A stretch of DNA of 55,420 nt from NCBI GenBank assembly GCA_016935315.1, contig JAFGRD010000164.1, positions 1 through 55,420 of the forward strand. Reading direction: 5' to 3'. The position numbers were made by a program, and so were the translations under genes. This document shows, in pieces, positions 44,601 through 51,713 of the stretch. Each line of letters starts with the position of its first letter. The stretch's first letter is position 1. The notes beneath the pieces were generated by a model. That model made no database searches. It was not told where the DNA came from and worked only from the letters and a program-made list of their open reading frames with translations. This stretch comes from Pirellulales bacterium. GTDB taxonomy: Bacteria > Planctomycetota > Planctomycetia > Pirellulales > Thermoguttaceae.

Positions 44601-47600
44601 GCCGGAGCCCGACGTCGACGTCGGCGTCTACGGCTGGGACAAGTACGGCCGCGATAACGTCCACACGGTTTTCAACATCACCAACTCGATCATCGTCGCC
44701 ACCGACCCGATCACCACCGACTACGATCCAGCCGAGATCCACATCGATTACACGGCCCTTTTTTCGGAGGACTGGCCTGGGGTCGGCAACGTCAACGCCG
44801 ATCCGCTGTTTGTCGATACGGCCAGCCACGATTATCATCTCCAGGCCGGCTCGCCCAGCATCGACGCCGGCGATCCCAACGATCCGCTGGATCCCGACGG
44901 CACTCGGGCCGATCAGGGTTACTACGCCGGCGAAGGCGGGCAGTTCGCCCCGCAGATCATTCCCGGCGGCCATATCACGCACGACACGATCCTGATCGCC
45001 TCCGGCGGGCCTTATCGGGTGACCGGCGACGTGATTGTCGACGCGGGCATCACCATGACCATCTACGCCGGCACCACGGTTTTCTTCGAGCCGGGCACGG
45101 GCCTGACGATCAACGGCCGGCTGGTGGCCGAGGGGACCGAATACGACGAGATTCGGCTGACGGCGGTGCCCGGCTCCGGATACTGGGACGGTGTGCAACT
45201 GCTCGACACGATCGAGGACAACCGCATTGCCTACACCGTGCTGGAGTACGGCCGCGACGGCAACAACGGCATGATCGGGCTGACCAACTCGAGTCTGCTG
45301 GTGGACCACGCGACGTTCGACCACACGGACCGGCGGCGCATCCGTTCGGAAGACTCCAAGCTGATCGTCCGCAACTCCACCTTCGAGAACATCTTCGAGC
45401 TAGGCACCCCGCCAACCGCCGACAACGTCAACGAGCATATTTGGGGCGACGGCGAGTTCATTATCGAGAACAATATCTTCGGCACGATCACGGGCCACAA
45501 CGACGCGATCGACGTCAACGGCGTTCACCGGCCCGGCCCGGTGCTGCAAATCCTTGGCAATACCTTTCTTGGCGGCGGCGACGACGCACTCGATCTGGAG
45601 GGTGACGCCCATATCGAGGGTAACACCTTCCAGCACTACCGCAAGGATCAGTGGAACACCGGCAGCGGCAACGCCAATGCGATTTCGGCGGGCGCCGGCT
45701 ACGACTACGTAATGGTCCGCAACACGTTCTACGATGTGGACCACGTGGCCCAGGTCAAGAGCGACTCGTTTATGACGTTCGTCCACAACACGGTGGTCGA
45801 TGTGGAGTACTCGGCGCTGTACTTCCTGCGGCCCACTTCGCAGACAGATTACGGACGGGGTGCCTACGTCGACGGGAACGTCTTTTTCGACACTCCGCGG
45901 GTCTTCGACGAGATCGGACCCGACGTGCAAGTGACGGCCCACCGTTCGATCCTGCCGGCGGCCGAACACGGCTATGGGGTGGGCAACCTCGACGAGAACC
46001 CGCGGCTGGCCGATTCGGCCGGCGGCGACTTCAGCCTGTTGCCCGGCTCGCCCGCGTTGGGCACCGGACCGGCCGGACTCGATATGGGGGCCATGGTGCC
46101 CGGCGGCGTGCCGATCTCCGGCGAACCATCGGCCGTCACGCCCCAGACAAGCGCCGCGCTGACCGTTGGCATCGCCGGCGTTCCGCCGTCCGTCTATGCC
46201 CCGTACACGCACTACAAGTATCGGCTGAACAACGGCCCCTTCAGCGCCGAGATACCGGTCGAGACGCCGATCGAGTTGACGGGGCTAGCCGACGGAACGT
46301 ATACGCTCTATGCGATTGGCCGCAATTCTGCCGGTGTCTGGCAGGACGAGATGGAAGCCACCGCCTCGGGCACCTGGACCGTCGACACGACGACGCCTCG
46401 GGTGCGCATTAACGAGGTGTTGGCGGGCAACGCCTCGGTGCTGGAAGTGGATGGAACCTGGCCGGACCTGATCGAGCTGGTCAACTGCGGGGCAACGGCG
46501 GTGGACCTGGGCGGGATGAGCATCAGTGACGACCCGGGCGACCCTGAGAAGTTCGTCTTTCCCGACGACGGCAGCGTCGTCCTTCAGCCGGGCCAGTACC
46601 TGGTGTTGTACGCGGGCGAGGAAACCGACGAATCCGGGCAGTATCTGGGCTTCGCCCTCAGCAGCGACGGCGACGGCGTGTATCTCTACGACGCGGAGGA
46701 CAAGGCCGGGCCACTAATCGATTCCGTCGAGTTCGGGCCACAAATCCGCGACTTGTCGATCGGCCGTGTGGGACAGCAGCGGACGTGGGCACTGACGTCA
46801 CCGACCCTCGGCGCCGAAAACGTTGCCCATCGCACGGGCAACCCGACCACACTGAAGATCAACGAGTGGCTGGCCCTCGGTGAAGTGCTCTTCGCCGACG
46901 ACTTCATCGAGCTCTACAACCCCGACCCACTGCCCGTGCCGCTGGCCGGCCTGTACCTGACCGACAATCCGGTCAACCAGCCGCAGAAGCATCAGGTTCT
47001 CCCCTTGAGCTTTGCCGGAGGCAACGGTTTTGCCGTGTTTGTGGCCGATGGAGACTCCGCTTCGGGCGGGAACCACCTTGGCTTCCGGCTTTCGCAGGAG
47101 CAGGAGTTGATCGGATTGTATGATGCGCAGCTCGGTGAGATCGACAAGATCCTGTACTATCCGCAAACGACCGACGTCTCTCACGGCCGCAACCCCGACG
47201 GCGCGACAACCTGGGAGTTCTTCCCCTTGCCCACGCCTGGTCTGACCAACGACGTAGCGAACAACGAGTTGGTTGAGCGGGGGTTGGAGATCCTGGCCAG
47301 CCTGCGGATTACCGAGCTGATGTACCACCCGGCGGAAGACGCCAACATGGAGTTCATCGAACTACAGAACGTCGGCGGCACGCTGTTGGATGTCACCGGG
47401 ATGCGTCTGCGCGGGGGCATCGAGTTCACCTTCCCGCCGATGCTGCTGGCGCCCGGCCAGTACGTCCTCGTCGTGTCCGACCGGGGCGAATTCGAGTCGC
47501 GCTATGGTTCGTTCCACAACGTGGCGGGGCAGTTCTCCGGCAATCTGAGCAACTCCGGCGAGGAGATTATCCTCCAGTTGCCTGATCCGCTCGACGCAGC

Positions 47601-49599
47601 CTGTCTGCGGTTCACGTATTCCGACTCCTGGTATCCGCAAACTGATGGCCCCGGCTTCGCCCTGGAGGTTTCCGATCCGGCCGGCAAGCCGCGTGGATGG
47701 ATGGACGCCGCAAATTGGCGAGCCGGCGCGATGCTGGGGGGGACGCCAGGCACGGCCGACGGTCAACCGATCGCCCGCAGCGTGGTAATCAACGAGGTGC
47801 TCACGCACACCGACCCGCCGCTGACCGATGCGATCGAACTCTACAACGCGACCGACGCCGATATTGACGTAGGCGGCTGGTACCTCAGCGATTCGGCCGT
47901 CAACTACTGCAAGTTCCGCATTCCCGACGGAACGACCGTCGTGGCCGGCGGCTATGTCGTGTTCGACGAAGATGACTTCAATCCCACGCCGCTGACTCCT
48001 GGTCCGAACGATTTTGCGCTGAACGGCGCCCATGGCGACGACGTATTCCTGTGGGCGGGCAACGCGGAAGGGCTGCTACTGCGGTCGGTCGATCACGTTG
48101 CGTTTCCGGCGGCCGCTAACGGCGAATCCTTCGGACGCTGGCCCAATGGGAGTGGCCCTCTGTATCCGATGAGCCAGACGACGTTCGAGCCGGCCGACGG
48201 CGCCAACAGCGGTCCGCGGGTCGGACCGGTCGTGATCAGCGAGATCCAGTACAACTCGGGGGATGTCGTCGGCGCCAATGAGTTGGAGTTCATCGAGATC
48301 TACAACAGCGGCAACGTGATGGAGGATCTCACCGACTGGCGTCTCCTCGGCGCGATTGAGTACGACTTTCCTGCGGGAACGGCCCTCGGCCCGGGGTCGA
48401 TGCTGGTCATCGTGCCGTTTGATCCGGCCGATCTGGATCTGCTGGCGGCGTTCCGCACCCGTTACTGGATTGACGGCTCGGTCGCCGTTGTCGGCGGGTA
48501 TGCCCGCCAATTGAACGACGACGGTGGGGTCGTCCGGTTGCAGCGTCCGGACGAACCACCGCTGGACGAGCCGGACTTCATTCCGCGATTGCTGGAGGAC
48601 GAGGTGCGCTACGACGACGAGGCTCCCTGGCCGGTGGAACCCGACGGCACCGGCGATTCGCTGAACCGGCTTGGATCCGATCTTTGGGGCAACGAAGGCG
48701 GCAACTGGACGCCGCTGCCGCCCACGCCCGGCTATCCGGTGTCAACGCAACCGTCCGTTGTGGCTGGCCGCTACGTGTTCTACAACAACTCCGCGTTCGA
48801 CGGCAACAACCCGGCCGCGAACGCGCAGGATGACACCGCCCTTGCCACCGACAAGCGGGCCCTGCGCTCCGGCGAAACGGCGACATTCGTTAACTACACC
48901 AGTTACAGCCGCGGCATCAACGGGATCATCGTGGACATGGGCCGCCTGTCCGACGGCGTCACGCTGGGAGCCGAAGACTTCCAGTTCCGGATGGGCAACA
49001 GCAACGCCCCGGCAACATGGGTCGCCGCGCCCGATCCGCTGCATATCACCATGCGGGCGGGCGCGGGAGCGGCAGGCTCCGATCGGGTGACCATCATCTG
49101 GGAGGACTATGTTATTGCAGGGCAGTGGCTCCAGGTCACCGTACGAGCCACGGAGGACACGGGACTGCGCGTACCGGACGTTTTCTACTTCGGTAACGCG
49201 GTGGGGGAGGCGGGCAATTCGACCCTCGACGCGAAGGTCAACGCCTCCGACATGCTGCTGGCCCGGAACAACCCCCGCAATTTCCTCAACCCGGCCGACG
49301 TCGATTTTGACTACGACTTCAATCGGGACGCCAGGGTCAACGCGACCGACATGCTGATCGCGCGGAACAACCAGACCCATTTTCTCAACGCGCTAAAGCT
49401 GATCACGGTTCCCGCCGGCAAAGCCGCCGAAGAGGGTGCGTCGTCGCCGGCGCAATCGCTCCAGCAAGAGCCCGTCTTGTCGCTGTCCGAGGACTGGCTC
49501 TACGAGCTGGATCGCATCACATCACGGAAACGCTCGGCAGGGCAAGTCGATTCGCCCCGGCAAGCCGTAGACGAGGCGGTGTTTTCGAACTGGTCGTAG
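38644..49599 (+). CDS. Giant LEPR-XLL protein: CotH kinase, beta-helix and eight lamin-tail domains
   Basis: Protein of 3651 aa. Residues 37-43 (LEPRLVL) are the LEPR-XLL signal. Two lamin-tail domains (LVISEFMAD, VLISEIMYHP) lead into a CotH-type protein-kinase-like domain (about 521-896), with YRVNFPQDKAWKG, VYSAVEVYD (Glu658) and HDLDTLFS (Asp799, Asp801). A jelly-roll-like domain follows; it is interrupted by a third lamin-tail domain that is itself interrupted. A long right-handed beta-helix comes next (about nt 43735-46090, repeated short strands such as GNTFLGGGDDALDLEGDAHIEGNTF in pieces). Five more lamin-tail domains and the shared dockerin module close it. It should be exported. I prefer GTG at 38644 because GGAGG lies 5 nt before it; the ATG at 38632 overlaps that ribosome site. 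It is in tandem with the other giant gene. CotH kinases phosphorylate proteins or remodel spore coats in other bacteria; the target here is unknown. Confidence 0.88.
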   Translation: MLRNLRNSTVGARPAVFGRGPMAGPRGLDRKLLMEPLEPRLVLDGSSLVISEFMADNETVLADWEGDYEDWLEIYNPTADPVDLTGWYLTDDQTDPKQWPLPEMTIAAGEYRVIFASGKDLTDPAGELHTDFSLSRAGEYLALVQGKGAEATIVSAYAPEYPQQYEDVSYGLHSDLVTEGYFLQPTPGDPNDAFPVDDPTNVVLISEIMYHPVVETYNADAQVFEEEYIELVNRGPGAIDLGGWQLTEGVAFTFPDVTLEPGAFLVVAADPAAFQTTYQPSPEVTVVGGWTGRLSNSGEEIELVDAAGRVMDRVTYADEGDWAEREARPPDQWGHAGWVWSDAHDGLGKSLELVTTALSNENGKSWTASMPDGGTPGQPNSAAAADVAPLILNTSHWPAIPRSTDAVAVTAQLKDELDTGVTATVYYRSDGAATFNTAAMRDDGQSGDGDAGDGVYGAMLPARPNGTIVELYVEASDGTGHARTWPAPTQPSGQQLTNLLYQVNDTFDPIAAWVPGDPPVYYLIMTEVERAELADIGDGGDVFCDEPRSDAQMNGTFISIDGGSTQVHYNVGIRNRGNQTRAQQPNNYRVNFPQDKAWKGVTAININSNHSFSQVIGSAMFRMAGIAAPDATAVRVRVNGQDLALAGSHMYGVYSAVEVYDSDYADHHYPDDSTGNVYRASYNQPCGGTRTYADFCYKGVYPYHNPDDYRLNYPKRTNESEDDWSDLFDLLDALNNPTGSDAEFLAELNQIVDVRQWMRFLAADFLLGNGEGGLVTGSGDDFAMYCGRENRQFQLLPHDLDTLFSTRATTIWTYDRTGICGLNRMFDHPEIVRIYFQEHLDLISTVFAPENFNPIVEELLGNAAPQSTIDSIKSFVAQRVAGVLGEIPQEFRINNPSLPTSGGFPITDQPTVALSGTAHASETASVLVDGRPAVFLPRTGQWTASETTGGYVADTLVASDTLVAYHVPTAGEDPLGWTATEYNDSHWIRATEVEPAGLVITEISTGQPRFVEIENVSREAIDTTGWSVLVNSASAGNVNDVLGTAWSLPDSIGAGDVLYRTDDAAAGDAYWGSQIAWNAEGPGWTMIIDDSGNVMDFVAWGYGATEIASLEVSFGPWTGIRGDDQWSGPGAAVGTAGQGGQPVSRFVAYNDHFAGAGTHADTTTYAANGTATGLLKDIATGSAPGVTLTTSQNAVEFDNSSNWPAAGTDAYSVFNGYVDFSAGTGCSLELDADLGASYTHTFSGLDTGDEVTYDFAGTSVRGNSSYINRWIQVTLVGAEGIAAHSSGWGVIVLDAKNVALMVGDNAQADQGFIVGWTEIDPGTDGEFAIVTTQYVGPTPGIGSGMADGRIGYGLTAIRLEEVGPGQPLSFLRREGDSDSQTADDFARTDAGSQGVENPDLTVPFGSVVANRQGVGFSAGQPQFDAVIRTNVAEVMQGVNASLWTRVEFPVGDTTPYDTLTLRMKYDDGFVAYLNGTEIARRNADSPLAYDTAASAEHPNALAVQFEEIDVTAFLGALRPGTNVLAIHGQNLAAADSDFLIQGELAATGGTPGMAPQLHPGVNRICVQTFDGPNGTGNQLQRDFIDVWYDPPTPPKDSEKQQVLDMTVRDSYLSGVPVLVRVEVHDDQNEVDRELWDAVATLSSDNPNVTISPNQVTLYNGLGSGLITFTGTEPFQLTASIAGLGLDVSSTLTSLDGMSIASVSGALSGNTTFSGVVHVTGNLTVPDGSTLTLDPGTLVLIDGVASGSGGTVITVAGDIQSLGTKTRPVTFTAYTAGENWGEILHDNAEPSLYLYTNINQGGHSTARGHSNTGPTIRNSGGNTIVFDHANLTDEAGKVMHGSSGENLTFRDCIMARAVMGPEIWPSSLLIEDTWITDMHHVDDADGIYIQSVRAPNALMTGGVSAVFDDDAIDTLSAEIRVEDWIVRDANDKGFSIYDDEVWISRCLVVDNAKNPEDGIAASIASKGYSDEYVTVNMDHVTVVATPMPEPDVDVGVYGWDKYGRDNVHTVFNITNSIIVATDPITTDYDPAEIHIDYTALFSEDWPGVGNVNADPLFVDTASHDYHLQAGSPSIDAGDPNDPLDPDGTRADQGYYAGEGGQFAPQIIPGGHITHDTILIASGGPYRVTGDVIVDAGITMTIYAGTTVFFEPGTGLTINGRLVAEGTEYDEIRLTAVPGSGYWDGVQLLDTIEDNRIAYTVLEYGRDGNNGMIGLTNSSLLVDHATFDHTDRRRIRSEDSKLIVRNSTFENIFELGTPPTADNVNEHIWGDGEFIIENNIFGTITGHNDAIDVNGVHRPGPVLQILGNTFLGGGDDALDLEGDAHIEGNTFQHYRKDQWNTGSGNANAISAGAGYDYVMVRNTFYDVDHVAQVKSDSFMTFVHNTVVDVEYSALYFLRPTSQTDYGRGAYVDGNVFFDTPRVFDEIGPDVQVTAHRSILPAAEHGYGVGNLDENPRLADSAGGDFSLLPGSPALGTGPAGLDMGAMVPGGVPISGEPSAVTPQTSAALTVGIAGVPPSVYAPYTHYKYRLNNGPFSAEIPVETPIELTGLADGTYTLYAIGRNSAGVWQDEMEATASGTWTVDTTTPRVRINEVLAGNASVLEVDGTWPDLIELVNCGATAVDLGGMSISDDPGDPEKFVFPDDGSVVLQPGQYLVLYAGEETDESGQYLGFALSSDGDGVYLYDAEDKAGPLIDSVEFGPQIRDLSIGRVGQQRTWALTSPTLGAENVAHRTGNPTTLKINEWLALGEVLFADDFIELYNPDPLPVPLAGLYLTDNPVNQPQKHQVLPLSFAGGNGFAVFVADGDSASGGNHLGFRLSQEQELIGLYDAQLGEIDKILYYPQTTDVSHGRNPDGATTWEFFPLPTPGLTNDVANNELVERGLEILASLRITELMYHPAEDANMEFIELQNVGGTLLDVTGMRLRGGIEFTFPPMLLAPGQYVLVVSDRGEFESRYGSFHNVAGQFSGNLSNSGEEIILQLPDPLDAACLRFTYSDSWYPQTDGPGFALEVSDPAGKPRGWMDAANWRAGAMLGGTPGTADGQPIARSVVINEVLTHTDPPLTDAIELYNATDADIDVGGWYLSDSAVNYCKFRIPDGTTVVAGGYVVFDEDDFNPTPLTPGPNDFALNGAHGDDVFLWAGNAEGLLLRSVDHVAFPAAANGESFGRWPNGSGPLYPMSQTTFEPADGANSGPRVGPVVISEIQYNSGDVVGANELEFIEIYNSGNVMEDLTDWRLLGAIEYDFPAGTALGPGSMLVIVPFDPADLDLLAAFRTRYWIDGSVAVVGGYARQLNDDGGVVRLQRPDEPPLDEPDFIPRLLEDEVRYDDEAPWPVEPDGTGDSLNRLGSDLWGNEGGNWTPLPPTPGYPVSTQPSVVAGRYVFYNNSAFDGNNPAANAQDDTALATDKRALRSGETATFVNYTSYSRGINGIIVDMGRLSDGVTLGAEDFQFRMGNSNAPATWVAAPDPLHITMRAGAGAAGSDRVTIIWEDYVIAGQWLQVTVRATEDTGLRVPDVFYFGNAVGEAGNSTLDAKVNASDMLLARNNPRNFLNPADVDFDYDFNRDARVNATDMLIARNNQTHFLNALKLITVPAGKAAEEGASSPAQSLQQEPVLSLSEDWLYELDRITSRKRSAGQVDSPRQAVDEAVFSNWS
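42079..42735 (+). repeat. Guest domain inside a lamin-tail domain
   Basis: About 219 codons starting FVAYNDHFAGAGTHAD and ending LTAIRLEEVG, with SGLDTGDEVTYDFAG and RGNSSYINRWIQVTLVG between. It separates the first part of a lamin-tail domain (41629-42078, ITEISTGQPRFVEIEN) from its last strand and exit (PLSFLRREGDSDS to NPDLTVPFG). It is a module rather than a repeat within this window, since no second copy was found. Confidence 0.6.
48769..49411 (+). repeat. Shared C-terminal module, copy 3 (dockerin-containing)
   Basis: Runs from GRYVFYNNSAFDGNNPAANA to THFLNALKLI, with dockerin-like repeats VNASDMLLARNNPR and DFNRDARVNATDMLIARNN. The tail after it ends AVDEAVFSNWS, comparable to the tail of copy 2. 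Confidence 0.9.
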
Positions 49600-49634
49600 C
49601 CGCGTTCGTGCCCGTCGAAGGGTCGACAGTGCAC

Positions 49635-50084
49635 CTAGCGACCCGCCGGGCTTTGAGCGTGACTGTCGGCGGGCGTTAGCAGCCGGGGAACGACCGGGGC
49701 AAACTGCCCGCGGGCTTGCATGATGTGGCGGAGCAAGTCGTGGCGGCTGAGAATGCCCACCAATCGGCCTTCGTGCATCACCGGCAGCCGCCGAATCGAG
49801 AGAACCTGGAACTTCTCGGCGATGGCACCTAGGTCGTCGTCTTGGTCCACCGTCTGAAGCTCATTGCTCATGTAGTGTTCGACCCTGTCCCGGGTCGTCT
49901 TCGGGTCCCAGACCAGTTCCAGCAGATCGAACTCGGAAATGATGCCCAGCAGGCTTCCCGACGCATCAACAACGGGCAGCCCGCTGACGCGATGCTTCAG
50001 CATCAATGAGATGGCCTCCTCGATCGAATCGTTCGGATCGATGGAAATCAGGTCGGTGGTCATCAGTTCTTTGGCTGTCGACAT
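49635..50084 (-). CDS. Protein with two CBS domains
   Basis: Protein of 149 aa. Two CBS domains fill the chain: MTTDLISIDPNDSIEEAISLM with VSGLPVVDASGSLLGIISEFDLL, then MSNELQTVDQDDDLGAIAEKF with IRRLPVMHEGRLVGILSRHDLL. A CBS pair binds adenosine nucleotides (AMP, ATP, SAM) and usually controls another protein; it is cytoplasmic. The Met before STAKEL was chosen because the CBS fold starts there; the open frame to 50273 adds Pro/Gly-rich sequence with no domain. The ribosome site is weak. It converges on the giant gene with a 35-nt gap. No partner channel or enzyme is adjacent, so the regulated process is unknown. Confidence 0.9.
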   Translation of the reverse strand: MSTAKELMTTDLISIDPNDSIEEAISLMLKHRVSGLPVVDASGSLLGIISEFDLLELVWDPKTTRDRVEHYMSNELQTVDQDDDLGAIAEKFQVLSIRRLPVMHEGRLVGILSRHDLLRHIMQARGQFAPVVPRLLTPADSHAQSPAGR

Positions 50085-50396
50085 GGTTGGCACCGTAACA
50101 AGGGGGAGGTCGGGTGACGGAACGATAGCGGCGAGGGGCCCAGACCCCGGGCCCTCTGAACTGTAGCTCACTGTCGGCGGCCGGACCCGCCCACCCACGA
50201 CCATCGGCGAAGGTCGCCGCTGGCAGCCCATTATGATCGGAGAAGCCGGTCCGAATCCCAAGAGACCTCTCATACCAAGGATTGCCGTTACGAGCCAGAG
50301 CAGTTTCTTGGATTCGCCGGGAACACACCGCGGGAAAGCGTCCCCGAGAGAGGGGAAACCGGGGCGGCTCTCGAGCGGCCCGTTGAAAAAGCTGAG
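50085..50396. other. Intergenic gap with GC-rich hairpin
   Basis: About 310 bases between the CBS gene and the uroporphyrinogen-decarboxylase-family gene, both leftward. A GC-rich hairpin with one bulge lies at 50133-50156 (GGGGCCC and GGGCCCT arms). It lacks a T tract, so it is only a possible terminator or leader structure. No gene is called. Confidence 0.45.
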
Positions 50397-51422
50397 TCAC
50401 ACCACGTGCATCGGCAATGGCAACATCCACTGATCGAAGGCCGCGGCGATGTTCCTGATCGGCGTGTCCATGCCCCACCGGCATTGGGCAATCACGCCGC
50501 CGGAACCGAAGTCCAGGGCCTTGCGGAGCCGGAGGACGGCCTTGCGCACTTCCTCAGGCGTTCCCGACGGCAGCGTGTGCTGGTGGTCAATCTCGCCCCA
50601 GAAGGTCACCCGGCCTCGAAAACGCTTGGCCAGCCTCTCGACGTTCATCGCACAAAGCTGCGAGTTGACCGCGTCTACGCCGATTTTGACCAGGTCGGAG
50701 AAAATGTCCGAAATGTCTCCCGCGGAGTGGAAAAAGACGAACTTGTCTCCCCCGTGGATGATGTCGCAGTACTCCTTGTAGAGCGGCTTGAACAGATCTC
50801 GCCATAGCTCCGGAGGCATCCATAGACCTTCTTCCGAGCCCCAGTCGTCCCTGAACACGATCCCGTCGACGTCGGTTCCCGCCCACATCTGAAGCTCGCG
50901 GCAGAAGAACTCGTGCAACCTCGCCAGCAGGTTGCGAATCCGTTGGGCATCCTGGGCCAAATCCTTCAGCGTGGCTTCGGTGCCGTGCAGCCAGCGCAGC
51001 CGATCGAAAGGCCGGGCTTCGGTCCAAGCCAGCATGAATCGGCTGGTCGCGGCGCATTCCCGGTTGACCTTGCCCAGCTTGGTTTCATCGAGCAACTCGA
51101 GCGGAGGTTGGTACTGATCGATCTCGGTCGCTCTGACCAGCGGCGGATCGGTGACTTCTCCGGTTGTGCCGCGCCGAGACACATGCCACGTGCAGCCCCA
51201 CGAGTCGGTATACTGGCCAACGCGACACGGCTTGCCCTTGGCCCGCGTGCCGGGTGGATACTTGAAGCTGGGTTGCAGGACGTCCTTGGGATAGCGGACT
51301 TCGATTTCGGCCAGGTCGTCGGCGCGGGCCGTTTCCATTCCGGGTAAGATCCACAGATCGCGCGGCACCCGTTCGGCCGCCTCGTGGTTGAGCGTCTTGA
51401 TGACGAGGTCTCGCGAAGTCAT
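50397..51422 (-). CDS. Uroporphyrinogen decarboxylase (URO-D) family protein
   Basis: Protein of 341 aa with the URO-D TIM-barrel pattern. It begins MTSRDLVIKTLNHEAAERVPRDLW, the usual opening of this superfamily. Later come DVDGIVFRDDWGSEEGLWMPPELWRDLFKPLYKEY, FVFFHSAGDISDIFSDLVKIGVDAVNSQ and RVTFWGEIDHQHTLPSGTPEEV in order. The paralogous branch found in such settings acts as a corrinoid methyltransferase (MtaA-like) rather than in heme synthesis. No heme genes are near, and a methyl-transfer role is inference. The ATG has GAGGG 8 nt upstream; the frame opens further back at 51533 without domain content. It is cytoplasmic and is divergent from the symporter gene. Confidence 0.85.
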   Translation of the reverse strand: MTSRDLVIKTLNHEAAERVPRDLWILPGMETARADDLAEIEVRYPKDVLQPSFKYPPGTRAKGKPCRVGQYTDSWGCTWHVSRRGTTGEVTDPPLVRATEIDQYQPPLELLDETKLGKVNRECAATSRFMLAWTEARPFDRLRWLHGTEATLKDLAQDAQRIRNLLARLHEFFCRELQMWAGTDVDGIVFRDDWGSEEGLWMPPELWRDLFKPLYKEYCDIIHGGDKFVFFHSAGDISDIFSDLVKIGVDAVNSQLCAMNVERLAKRFRGRVTFWGEIDHQHTLPSGTPEEVRKAVLRLRKALDFGSGGVIAQCRWGMDTPIRNIAAAFDQWMLPLPMHVV

Positions 51423-51713
51423 CGTAGTGCCCTCAACGTGATACTCTTCGATCGTCTGGTTTTCTGAATCGTCCTGGACTCTCGCCAAAGTCCAGATCGT
51501 CCAGACAATATCCGGATCGGTAAGGCCGGTCAAGATGCCGCTTTGCGGGTTGTCGGACCGGCCGTGCTATGCGGCGGCTGACCGGCTCCCTCCCAGGCGG
51601 GGCCTCTGTTGACGCCTGCTGCTTGACGCGGCATGCAGATTCCATTACTCTCACCATCCACGTTTGCGACCGATCCACATCCGCGACGTCTCCAACCCGT
51701 GCCGGAGGCCCTC

